Below, one piece after another: positions 14,171-21,377 of a DNA stretch of 35,885 bases. Numbering within the stretch: position 1 is the first letter of the stretch; each line of letters begins with the position of its first letter. Both the position numbers and the translations under genes were made by a program. This DNA is from Streptomyces mutomycini (GTDB lineage: Bacteria; Actinomycetota; Actinomycetes; Streptomycetales; Streptomycetaceae): positions 1 through 35,885 of the forward strand of contig NZ_MAPV01000158.1 in assembly GCF_001700505.1 (NCBI RefSeq), in the 5' to 3' direction. The notes below the pieces were generated by a model, which saw only the letters and a program-made list of their open reading frames with translations, searched no databases and was not told where the DNA came from.

Positions 14171-15976
14171 ATGCGTCGTTCCCTCGGCCGGAATGTGTCG
14201 TTCCCAGTCGTGATCGCCGTCATCGGCTCGCTCGGGGCCGCGACGCCCGCGGCCTCGGCGCCACCCGCTCCACCTCCCAAGTCCCCGCTGGCGGTGGGCT
14301 ACGGGGGAGCCGTGTCGAGTGTCGACGCGGACGCCTCGGCGGCTGGTATCGAGGTACTCCGCAAGGGCGGCAACGCCGTTGACGCGGCCGTCGCCACCGC
14401 TGCCGCGCTCGGTGTCACCGAGCCCTACTCGGCGGGCATCGGCGGTGGCGGGTACTTCGTCCACTACGACGCGAGGACGGGGCGCGTACAGACCGTCGAC
14501 GGCCGCGAGACCGCACCCCGCAGCGCGGACTCCTCGCTCTTCCTGGAGGACGGGCGGCCGATCCCCTTCAACGACGCCGTCACCAGCGGACTGGGGGTCG
14601 GAACCCCCGGCACGCCCGCCACCTGGGAGAAGGCGCTCGACGCCTGGGGGAGCAAGCCGCTCAAGCGGCTCCTCGAGCCGGCCGAGCGGCTGGCCCGCGA
14701 CGGGTTCGTCGTGGACGAGACCTTCCGCTCCCAGACGGCCGCCAACCAGGCACGGTTCGCCGACTTTCCCGCGAGCGCCGAACTCTTCCTGCCCGGCGGT
14801 CAGTTGCCGGTGACCGGGTCGGTGTTCAAGAACCCCGACCTCGCCCGCACGTACAGGACGCTGGGCCGCGAGGGCGTCGACGAGCTGTACCGGGGTGAGC
14901 TGGCGCGGGACATCGTGTCGACGGTGCGCAAGCCACCCGTCGACCCGGCGGCGACGCGGGTGGTGCGTCCGGGAGACCTCACGACGGGGGACCTGAAGGC
15001 GTACCGCGCGCTGCGCCAGGCCCCGACGAAGACCGACTACCGGGGCCTCGACGTGTACGGCATCGCGCCGTCCTCGTCCGGGGGTACGAGCGTGGGCGAG
15101 GCCCTCAACATCCTGGAGTCGACGGACCTTTCGAAGGTGAGCGAGACCCAGTACCTGCACCGTCTCATCGAGGCGAGCCGGATCGCGTTCGCCGACCGGG
15201 GCCGGTGGGTCGGTGACCCCGCCTTCGAGGACGTGCCGACACGGGAGCTGCTCAGCCAGCGTTTCGCCGACTCACGCGAATGCCTCATCAAGGACGACGC
15301 GGTGCTCACCAGCCCGCTCCCTCCGGGCGACCCGCGCGATCCCACCCGCTGCGCCACCGGGGGCGAGGCCGCCCCTACGACGTACGAGGGTGAGAACACG
15401 ACGCATCTGACCACCGCCGACAAGTGGGGCAACGTCGTCGCCTACACCCTGACGATCGAGTCGACCGGCGGCAGCGGCATCACCGTGCCCGGGCGGGGCT
15501 TCCTGCTCAACAACGAGCTGACCGACTTCTCGTTCGCGCCGGCGAATCCGGCGGTCCACGACCCGAATCTGCCGGGCCCGGCCAAGCGCCCGCGCTCGTC
15601 CATCTCGCCGACGATCGTGCTGGAGCACGGAAAGCCCGTACTGGCCCTGGGAACACCGGGCGGTGCCACCATCATCACGACCGTCCTGCAGTCCCTGACC
15701 GGCCACGTGGACCGGGGGCTGCCGCTCGTCGAGGCGATCGCCGCCCCACGCGCCAGCCAGCGCAACTCGGCCACGACCGAGATCGAGCCGGGGCTGTGGG
15801 ACAGCCCGGTGCGCGGGAAGCTGGAGGCCCTCGGGCACGTCTTCAAGGCGAACCCGGAGATCGGGGCCGCCACGGGCATCCAGCGCCTCCCCGGAGGACG
15901 CTGGCTCGCGGCCGCCGAAAAGGTGCGGCGCGGTGGCGGCTCGGCCATGGTGGTAGCGCCGAGCGGCGGTTCGTGA
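14171..15976 (+). CDS. ggt: Secreted gamma-glutamyltranspeptidase
   Basis: The enzyme cleaves or transfers the gamma-glutamyl group of glutathione and related compounds and acts outside the cell. It begins with a signal peptide (MRRSLGRN, hydrophobic core VVIAVIGSLGAATPA, cleavage near ASA). The large subunit follows, with SSVDADASAAGIEVLRKGGN, AVDAAVATAAALGVTEPYSA and GIGGGGYFVHYD, then the maturation site: Thr410 in GENTTHLTTADKWGN is the predicted autocleavage point and nucleophile. The small subunit has LLNNELTDFS, RPRSSISPTIV and GTPGGATIITTVLQ, the oxyanion and gamma-glutamate-binding regions. Length is 601 residues, normal for the family. A strong RBS precedes ATG 14171 and a long hairpin follows the stop. 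It appears monocistronic. Confidence 0.95.
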   Translation: MRRSLGRNVSFPVVIAVIGSLGAATPAASAPPAPPPKSPLAVGYGGAVSSVDADASAAGIEVLRKGGNAVDAAVATAAALGVTEPYSAGIGGGGYFVHYDARTGRVQTVDGRETAPRSADSSLFLEDGRPIPFNDAVTSGLGVGTPGTPATWEKALDAWGSKPLKRLLEPAERLARDGFVVDETFRSQTAANQARFADFPASAELFLPGGQLPVTGSVFKNPDLARTYRTLGREGVDELYRGELARDIVSTVRKPPVDPAATRVVRPGDLTTGDLKAYRALRQAPTKTDYRGLDVYGIAPSSSGGTSVGEALNILESTDLSKVSETQYLHRLIEASRIAFADRGRWVGDPAFEDVPTRELLSQRFADSRECLIKDDAVLTSPLPPGDPRDPTRCATGGEAAPTTYEGENTTHLTTADKWGNVVAYTLTIESTGGSGITVPGRGFLLNNELTDFSFAPANPAVHDPNLPGPAKRPRSSISPTIVLEHGKPVLALGTPGGATIITTVLQSLTGHVDRGLPLVEAIAAPRASQRNSATTEIEPGLWDSPVRGKLEALGHVFKANPEIGAATGIQRLPGGRWLAAAEKVRRGGGSAMVVAPSGGS

Positions 15977-15996
15977 CCCATCTCTGCGCCAGCAGG

Positions 15997-16048
15997 GGCC
16001 TCGGGGCCGGGAGGGCGCGATTCATGGCGCCGCTCCGGCCCCGAGGCC
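15997..16048 (+). terminator. Very long perfect hairpin after ggt
   Basis: GGCCTCGGGGCCGG at 15997-16010 pairs perfectly with CCGGCCCCGAGGCC at 16035-16048 (14 bp). The 24-base interior can continue the helix with GAG/CTC and GGCGC/GCGCC-like pairs. It starts 20 bases after the ggt stop and is a strong transcription terminator candidate. Confidence 0.75.
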
Positions 16049-16113
16049 TTGACGCGGCCTGTTGACCACCCACCGGGCCGCGTCGGCAAGGAGGGAGCCC
16101 GTCAGGGTTCCTC

Positions 16114-16815
16114 GTGTCCAGTGAAAGGGCATCCACGACGGTGCGTACGCGCATGCTGGTCCTCTCGGCGCTCTCCGGCGCCGCTCTGCTCGCCTCGACA
16201 CTCCCCGCCGCGGCATCCGGAGGCGGGGAAGCCCCTGTCGGGGCCGCCGAACTGCTGGCCGAGGTGCAGAACTGCACCCGGATCTCCCAGGGGAAGTACC
16301 GGACGGACCAGAGCGCCGCAGCCACGGTCCCGGTCTGCGGGACCGACGAGGCCGTGTTCTGGGAAGCCGACATGGACATCGACTGCGACGGCCAGGTCAG
16401 CACCGTCTGCAACACGAGGACCGACCCCTCCTTCCAGCCGCAGACGGCGTTCCAGGGGTCGGACGGCAAGTACCTGGACTCCGCGGAGGTGCCGTACGTC
16501 GTCGTCCCCGGCCCGGGTCCGCTGTGGAACTACACCACGGCGGGGATCAAGGGCGGCGGTGTGGCCGCCGTCATCCATGACGGCAAGGTCCGCTACGCCG
16601 TCGTCGGTGACACAGGGCCCACCGGAGTGATCGGGGAGGGCTCGTACGGCCTGGCCCGTTCGCTCGGGATCGATCCGGACCCGAAAACCGGCGGCACGGC
16701 GTCCGGTGTCACCTACATCCTCTTCAGGCACTCCAAGGCGTCTCCGATCGAGAGTCCTGCCGCCGCCGTCAGCGCCGGAGAGGTGCTCGCCAGGAAGTTC
16801 ATCGGGGGCACCTGA
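16114..16815 (+). CDS. Secreted GH75 chitosanase
   Basis: This extracellular endo-chitosanase belongs to glycoside hydrolase family 75, best known from fungi and also found in streptomycetes. The start is GTG 16114 or, equally possible, GTG 16141, which would leave a compact signal peptide (RTRMLVLSALSGAALLAST, cleavage near PAAASG). The mature domain contains EAVFWEADMDIDCDGQ with the presumed catalytic Asp, SFQPQTAFQGSDGKYLDS, YVVVPGPGPLWNY, GVAAVIHDGKVRYAVVGDTG and PTGVIGEGSYGLARSLGI with the presumed catalytic Glu, ending GVTYILFRHS. Four Cys in the first third may form disulfides. Length is 233 residues from 16114. It is alone, and its regulation is not visible. Confidence 0.9.
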   Translation: MSSERASTTVRTRMLVLSALSGAALLASTLPAAASGGGEAPVGAAELLAEVQNCTRISQGKYRTDQSAAATVPVCGTDEAVFWEADMDIDCDGQVSTVCNTRTDPSFQPQTAFQGSDGKYLDSAEVPYVVVPGPGPLWNYTTAGIKGGGVAAVIHDGKVRYAVVGDTGPTGVIGEGSYGLARSLGIDPDPKTGGTASGVTYILFRHSKASPIESPAAAVSAGEVLARKFIGGT

Positions 16816-16938
16816 AGGGGCCGACGGACAGGGCAGCGGCTTTCCGAGTCCCGTCGTCCGTGACGGCCGCCGTGTGTCCGGTAGGGGCAGCCCGGCTGCC
16901 ATCACTCGCCCGGCCGTCCCTCGCCCGGTACGAACGGG

Positions 16939-16982
16939 ACCGCGACCGGAGCGCGACCGGACCGCGACCGGACCGCGACGGA
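16939..16982 (+). repeat. 11-bp tandem repeat, four units
   Basis: Units ACCGCGACCGG, AGCGCGACCGG, ACCGCGACCGG and ACCGCGACGGA follow one another at 16939-16982. The array lies in the 215-base gap between the chitosanase and PPOX genes, about 50 bases before the PPOX start. The rest of the gap shows no gene. Confidence 0.8.
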
Positions 16983-17017
16983 ACCGGGGGGAGCTGCCGC
17001 CCACGCCGTGAGCCGAG

Positions 17018-17030
17018 TAGGGTCGCGCCC
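17018..17030 (+). promoter_or_regulatory. Candidate leaderless promoter of the PPOX gene
   Basis: TAGGGT at 17018-17023 is followed by seven bases and the GTG at 17031, with no ribosome binding site. A -35 is not obvious; the position 17 bases upstream lies just after the tandem repeats. Confidence 0.5.
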
Positions 17031-17411
17031 GTGACTCTCCAGGACTTCGCCCGCAGCGAGTACATCAGCCTGACCACATACCGGAAGGACGGCACGCCCG
17101 TCGCGACGCCCGTCTGGGCCGCGGCGGACGGAGGCGTGCTGTACGTCTGGACGCGCTCCGACTCCTGGAAGGTCAAGCGGCTCCGCAACGACAGCCGGGT
17201 CCTCGTCACCGTCTGTGACGCCCGTGGCCGCGTCGCCGAGGGGGCGCCGAGTGCCGAGGGGACGGCTCGGCTGCTCGACGGCGACGCGATGGGAGCGGTG
17301 CGCAAGGTGCTCGCCCGCAAGTACACCTGGAAGTTCTGGCTCGTGGACTGGCCGGCCATGGTCGTTCGGCTCGGCAAGCGGCCCCACACGGGGATCGCCG
17401 TCACCTTCTGA
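17031..17411 (+). CDS. PPOX-class, probably F420-dependent, oxidoreductase
   Basis: A 126-residue split-barrel flavin/deazaflavin-binding protein of the pyridoxamine-phosphate-oxidase-like class. It shows FARSEYISLTTYRKDGTPVA, TPVWAAADGGVLYVWTRSDS, WKVKRLRNDSRVLVTVCDA (the strand-Lys-Arg-xxxR-V pattern that contacts the cofactor phosphate), the ARLLDGDAM linker and a C-terminal strand ending in GIAVTF. Small actinomycete members of this shape generally use F420 rather than FMN; that is family knowledge, not visible proof. The substrate is unknown. The gene is monocistronic with a likely leaderless GTG start and a terminator hairpin at 17431-17463. Confidence 0.85.
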   Translation: MTLQDFARSEYISLTTYRKDGTPVATPVWAAADGGVLYVWTRSDSWKVKRLRNDSRVLVTVCDARGRVAEGAPSAEGTARLLDGDAMGAVRKVLARKYTWKFWLVDWPAMVVRLGKRPHTGIAVTF

Positions 17412-17430
17412 GGGGCGCGTCGGACCCGGC

Positions 17431-17463
17431 CGCGCTTCCGGCGCACCACGCCGGAAAAGCGCG
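17431..17463 (+). terminator. Hairpin after the PPOX gene
   Basis: CGCGCTTCCGGCG pairs with CGCCGGAA and, after a two-A bulge, GCGCG. The loop is CACCA. It lies 20 bases past the stop at 17411. Confidence 0.6.
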
Positions 17464-17544
17464 CGTAGTCCGCTCGTAACACGCCTGCGGTCGAATGCCC
17501 GCGGACTGGAGTGTCCCAGTCCCGGGCGACCGGTGAGGGCGACG

Positions 17545-18900
17545 ATGACAGAGCATCAGCACGCTTCCGAAGTAAGGGCGTTCGCGCAGTACCTGCAGGA
17601 CCTTGCTGCCCTGCTCGATCCCGGTCAGGGCTGGTACGGAGTGTTCTGCGCGCGCGATCCCGAAGGGATGCGCGCCTGCTTCGACGGCGCTGATGTCCCG
17701 CCCTGGGACGTGGTCGAGTCGTTGCTCCAGGACCTCGCAGCGGTGCGCGGCACCGCCTTCGCCGCGCGGGAATCCGTACGGGCCGCCGCGCTGTGCGCCG
17801 CGTCGGCCGCCGCGCACGACAGGCGCCCGGGCGGGCGCCAGGCCCTGGTCGACCGGCTGGACGTGATGCGCCGGGAACAGTCGTACGCGGCCGGGCGGAT
17901 GCGGGCCGCCGGTGCGGACGGGGCGCGTGCACAGGACGGGGAGACTGAGGCGCTGGCCTGGGCGCGGGACGACCACGCCCGTGCCACGGCCCGCTGCACG
18001 GAACTCCGCAACCGGCTGGCGGCGGTCGGAAGGACGGTCCCGGAGAACTGGTTCCGGGCACAGGACGATGCGAGCGCGCCGGACACCGGGCACGTGCCCT
18101 CGATTCCTGGGCCCCGGCACCCTGAAGCGGCAGGCCCAGGGACCGGCCCGGAGGGGCAGCCCACTCCCGCGCCCAAGCGCAGCAAGCCCCGCGGCGCCCG
18201 CTTCGCGGGCCTGGAGATCGAGGACGGGACGGAGCCGGAACCGGTCCCGTCGGCCGTGCCCGGCCCGCCGGTCCCTCCGTCGGCCGCCGCCCCCCGAGGG
18301 GCGCGCTTCAGCGGTGCTCAGGCCGAGGAGAGCGCGGTTCGTGCCTCGCGGGCCCCGGAACCCGACCCCGCGGCACGCCGGGCCGCCGAGGGCGCCGTCG
18401 CACTGCTCGTACGGCTGCGCGCGGACGGCCGCAGCGGTGAGGCCCACGTCGTGCTCTGTGAAGCGGCCGCATGGCCCGCCGGGCATCTGCCGGTCCTCGC
18501 CGTCGCCCTCCATGGAGCCGGCCTGGCCGCAGACTGGGCGACCCTGCTGTGGGAGGTGTCCTCCCTGCCGCCCGCCGAACTGGCCTCCGCTGCAGGCGCG
18601 TTGGCCGCAGCCGGTCGTGCCGACGACTGCGGGCAGCTGTTACGGCAAGGGGTGGCCCGGCCTGCCGGTGAGATCGCCGACGCCGTGATCGCTCTCGACC
18701 GGGCGGGCCTGGAGCCGGAGGCGCGGGCACTGCTGGGCGCGTTCGTCCGCGTACGCACGCCGCAGGACGCGGCGTGCATCGCCGAGGGTGGACCGCCCCA
18801 TCTCGTCCCCCAACTGCTCGCCGCGGCACGCGAGGTGTCGGCGGCGCGGGAGTGGGACCTGGTCCATGCCCTGCGAGTGGCGGGCATCGCGGTGCCGTAG
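17545..18900 (+). CDS. Streptomyces hypothetical with coiled-coil N-domain and duplicated PRGARF motif ('UL36-like')
   Basis: This 451-residue cytoplasmic protein is of a kind often labelled 'UL36 very large tegument protein' in Streptomyces; that name has no functional meaning. ATG 17545 is preferred because the conserved part (VRAFAQYLQDLAALLDPGQG) begins just after it. Residues about 8-55 hold the conserved WYGVF and VPPWDVVESLLQDLA; about 60-165 are Ala/Arg-rich and helical, probably coiled coil. Residues 170-260 form a Pro/Glu-rich disordered linker containing PRGARFAGLEIED and again PRGARFSGAQAEE. The C-terminal 180 residues are Ala/Leu-rich helical repeats, TPR/PPR-like in feel (AVALHGAGLAADWATLLWEV, LLRQGVARPAGEIADAVIAL). 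No enzyme motif, signal peptide or membrane segment is seen. A scaffold role is an inference only. Confidence 0.8.
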   Translation: MTEHQHASEVRAFAQYLQDLAALLDPGQGWYGVFCARDPEGMRACFDGADVPPWDVVESLLQDLAAVRGTAFAARESVRAAALCAASAAAHDRRPGGRQALVDRLDVMRREQSYAAGRMRAAGADGARAQDGETEALAWARDDHARATARCTELRNRLAAVGRTVPENWFRAQDDASAPDTGHVPSIPGPRHPEAAGPGTGPEGQPTPAPKRSKPRGARFAGLEIEDGTEPEPVPSAVPGPPVPPSAAAPRGARFSGAQAEESAVRASRAPEPDPAARRAAEGAVALLVRLRADGRSGEAHVVLCEAAAWPAGHLPVLAVALHGAGLAADWATLLWEVSSLPPAELASAAGALAAAGRADDCGQLLRQGVARPAGEIADAVIALDRAGLEPEARALLGAFVRVRTPQDAACIAEGGPPHLVPQLLAAAREVSAAREWDLVHALRVAGIAVP

Positions 18901-19076
18901 GTCATTCCCGGGCCGGCGCCGGTGAGGTGACGGACGCCCCGTGGGGCTCCTGGGAGGAAGCTGTCCGCCCGGTCCGCCTGCGAAGCTACGTGCGGACCGG
19001 GCGACACACCCTCCGGGAAGCTGTGGACCGCTCGGGTATGAAACATGATCGACTTCGTCGGTTCACGGCGATGGTC

Positions 19077-19105
19077 TTGCCCCGCTGTGTGACGGGGCTT
19101 ACGTT
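19077..19105 (+). promoter_or_regulatory. Promoter with built-in inverted repeat before the amidohydrolase gene
   Basis: TTGCCC at 19077-19082 and TACGTT at 19100-19105 form a 17-base-spaced -35/-10 pair. Inside it, GCCCCG (19079-19084) and CGGGGC (19093-19098) are a perfect inverted repeat around an 8-base centre. A dimeric regulator bound there would cover the promoter. The gap 18901-19178 holds no gene. Confidence 0.5.
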
Positions 19106-19178
19106 CTCCTCCTGTGCACCGTGTCTACGGGCGTAGAGAACGCAGAGGCTCTCTGACGCCGCGTCGAAGGAGCAGCTC

Positions 19179-20021
19179 ATGTCCCACGTCGTACGCGCCG
19201 CACTCGTCCAGGCGACCTGGACCGGCGACACCGAGTCCATGATCGCCAAGCACGAGGAACACGCGCGCGAGGCCGCCCGGCAGGGCGCGAAGATCATCGG
19301 CTTCCAGGAGGTGTTCAACGCCCCGTACTTCTGCCAGGTCCAGGAACCCGAGCACTACCGCTGGGCCGAGCCCGTCCCGGACGGTCCGACGGTCCGGCGC
19401 ATGCGTGACCTCGCCCGCGAGACCGGCATGGTGATCGTCGTACCCGTCTTCGAGGTCGAGCAGTCCGGCTTCTACTTCAACACCGCGGCGGTGATCGACG
19501 CCGACGGCACGTATCTCGGCAAGTACCGCAAGCACCACATCCCGCAGGTCAAGGGCTTCTGGGAGAAGTACTACTTCAAGCCCGGCAACATCGGCTGGCC
19601 GGTCTTCGACACCGCAGTCGGCAAGGTCGGCGTATACATCTGCTACGACCGGCACTTCCCCGAAGGCTGGCGGCAACTCGGGCTCAACGGAGCTCAGTTG
19701 GTGTACAACCCCTCCGCCACCTCCCGAGGGCTCTCCGGCCACCTGTGGCAGCTGGAACAGCCCGCCTCCGCCGTCGCCAACGAGTACTTCATCGCCGCGA
19801 TCAACCGCGTCGGCCAGGAGGAGTACGGCGACAACGACTTCTACGGCACCAGCTACTTCGTCGACCCGCGCGGGCAGTTCGTCGGCGAGGTCGCGAGCGA
19901 CAAGGAGGAGGAACTGGTCGTGCGCGACCTGGACTTCGGCCTGATCGAAGAGGTCCGGCAGCAGTGGGCGTTCTACCGGGACCGCAGGCCGGACGCGTAC
20001 GACGGGCTGGTGGAGCCGTGA
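19179..20021 (+). CDS. Nitrilase-superfamily amidohydrolase, probable beta-ureidopropionase
   Basis: The likely reaction is hydrolysis of N-carbamoyl-beta-alanine (or N-carbamoyl-beta-aminoisobutyrate) to the beta-amino acid, CO2 and ammonia, the third step of reductive pyrimidine breakdown. The catalytic triad of the CN-hydrolase fold is clear: Glu in IIGFQEVFNAPYF, Lys in LGKYRKHHIPQ, and Cys in VGVYICYDRHFPEGWR. Length is 280 residues, typical of carbamoyl-amide hydrolases. N-carbamoylputrescine amidases look very similar; the neighbouring dihydropyrimidinase and transaminase favour the pyrimidine or hydantoin role. GAAGGAG precedes ATG 19179. The stop overlaps the next start (GTGA at 20018), so the two are translationally coupled. 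Confidence 0.88.
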   Translation: MSHVVRAALVQATWTGDTESMIAKHEEHAREAARQGAKIIGFQEVFNAPYFCQVQEPEHYRWAEPVPDGPTVRRMRDLARETGMVIVVPVFEVEQSGFYFNTAAVIDADGTYLGKYRKHHIPQVKGFWEKYYFKPGNIGWPVFDTAVGKVGVYICYDRHFPEGWRQLGLNGAQLVYNPSATSRGLSGHLWQLEQPASAVANEYFIAAINRVGQEEYGDNDFYGTSYFVDPRGQFVGEVASDKEEELVVRDLDFGLIEEVRQQWAFYRDRRPDAYDGLVEP

Positions 20022-21301
20022 CCGGACTGCACGAGAGGCACCTGGCCGTCAGTCCCGACTGGATGGCGCTCTACTACCGGCAGCCCCTGGAGCTCACCCA
20101 CGGCGAGGGGCGCCATGTCTGGGACGCGGACGGAAACCGCTACCTCGACTTCTTCGGCGGAATCCTCACCACGATGACGGCGCACGCCCTGCCCGAGGTC
20201 ACCAAGGCGGTCTCCGAGCAGGCGGGGCGGATCATCCACACCTCGACCCTCTACCTCAACCGCCCGATGGTCGAGCTCGCCGAGCGGATCGCCGCGCTCT
20301 CGGGCATCCCCGACGCCCGGGTCTTCTTCACCACCTCGGGCACCGAGGCCAACGACGCTGCCCTGCTCCTCGCCACCACCCACCGCGGGTCGAACCAGAT
20401 CCTGGCGATGCGCAACAGCTACCACGGCAGGTCGTTCTCCGCCGTGTCCATCACGGGCAACAGGTCCTGGTCGACCACGAGCCTGTCGCCCCTGCAGACG
20501 CTGTACGTCCATGGCGGGGTCCGCAGCCGGGGCCCGTACGCGGAACTGAGCGACGAACGGTTCATCGAGGCATGCGTGGCCGATCTGGAGGACCTGCTCG
20601 GGCACACCCGGGACGCCGCCGCGCTGATCGCCGAACCCGTGCAGGGGGTGGGCGGGTTCACCGCACCCCCCGACGGGCTGTACGCGGCCTTCCGCGAGGT
20701 GCTCGACCGGCACGGAATCCTGTGGATCTCGGATGAGGTGCAGACCGGCTGGGGGCGTACGGGCGACCACTTCTGGGGCTGGCAGGCACACGCTTCGAGC
20801 GGCCCCCCTGACATCCTCACCTTCGCCAAGGGCATCGGCAACGGCATGTCCGTCGGTGGAGTCGTCGCCCGCGCCGACGTCATGAACTGCCTGGACGCCA
20901 ACTCCATCTCGACGTTCGGCGGATCCCCGGTCACCATGGCGGCCGGGCTCGCCAACCTCTCGTACCTGCTGGAGCACGACCTCCAGGGCAACGCCCGGCG
21001 GGTCGGCGGCCTGCTCATCGAGCGTCTCCGGGCCGTCGGCGCGGGCTCGCCGGCCGTACGGGAGGTACGCGGCAGGGGGCTGATGATCGGCATCGAGCTG
21101 GTGAAGCCCGGCACCGACGAGGCCGACCCGGAGGCCGCGGCGGCCGTGCTCGAGGCGGCGCGTGCGGGCGGACTGCTCATCGGGAAGGGCGGCGGACACA
21201 ACACCAGCGTCCTGCGGATCGCGCCGCCCCTGTCCCTGACGGTAGCTGAGGCCGAGGAGGGCGCGGACATCCTGGGCGAGGCTCTGCACGCGGCCGGGTG
21301 A
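20018..21301 (+). CDS. Class III (omega) aminotransferase, probable beta-alanine/3-aminoisobutyrate-pyruvate transaminase
   Basis: A PLP enzyme expected to convert the beta-amino acid released by the preceding hydrolase to malonate semialdehyde or methylmalonate semialdehyde. GTG 20018 overlaps the upstream stop. Class III motifs are in order: GRHVWDADGNRYLDFFGGIL, VFFTTSGTEANDAALLLATT (phosphate-binding Gly/Thr), SYHGRSFSA, IAEPVQGVGGF, LWISDEVQTGWGRTGDHFWG with the PLP Asp, and ILTFAKGIGNGMSVG with the Schiff-base Lys. Near the end, VREVRGRGLMIGIEL is usual. Length is 427 residues. The closest named families are alanine-glyoxylate/beta-aminoisobutyrate transaminases (AGXT2-like). The exact amino donor is inferred from context. 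Confidence 0.9.
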   Translation: MTGLHERHLAVSPDWMALYYRQPLELTHGEGRHVWDADGNRYLDFFGGILTTMTAHALPEVTKAVSEQAGRIIHTSTLYLNRPMVELAERIAALSGIPDARVFFTTSGTEANDAALLLATTHRGSNQILAMRNSYHGRSFSAVSITGNRSWSTTSLSPLQTLYVHGGVRSRGPYAELSDERFIEACVADLEDLLGHTRDAAALIAEPVQGVGGFTAPPDGLYAAFREVLDRHGILWISDEVQTGWGRTGDHFWGWQAHASSGPPDILTFAKGIGNGMSVGGVVARADVMNCLDANSISTFGGSPVTMAAGLANLSYLLEHDLQGNARRVGGLLIERLRAVGAGSPAVREVRGRGLMIGIELVKPGTDEADPEAAAAVLEAARAGGLLIGKGGGHNTSVLRIAPPLSLTVAEAEEGADILGEALHAAG

Positions 21302-21377
21302 CGGCCCGGGGCGGGGTGAAGCGGAAACGGTCTTCAACGGTGAGCAGAACCGGTATCGCCACAGCGAGGAGGGGTAC

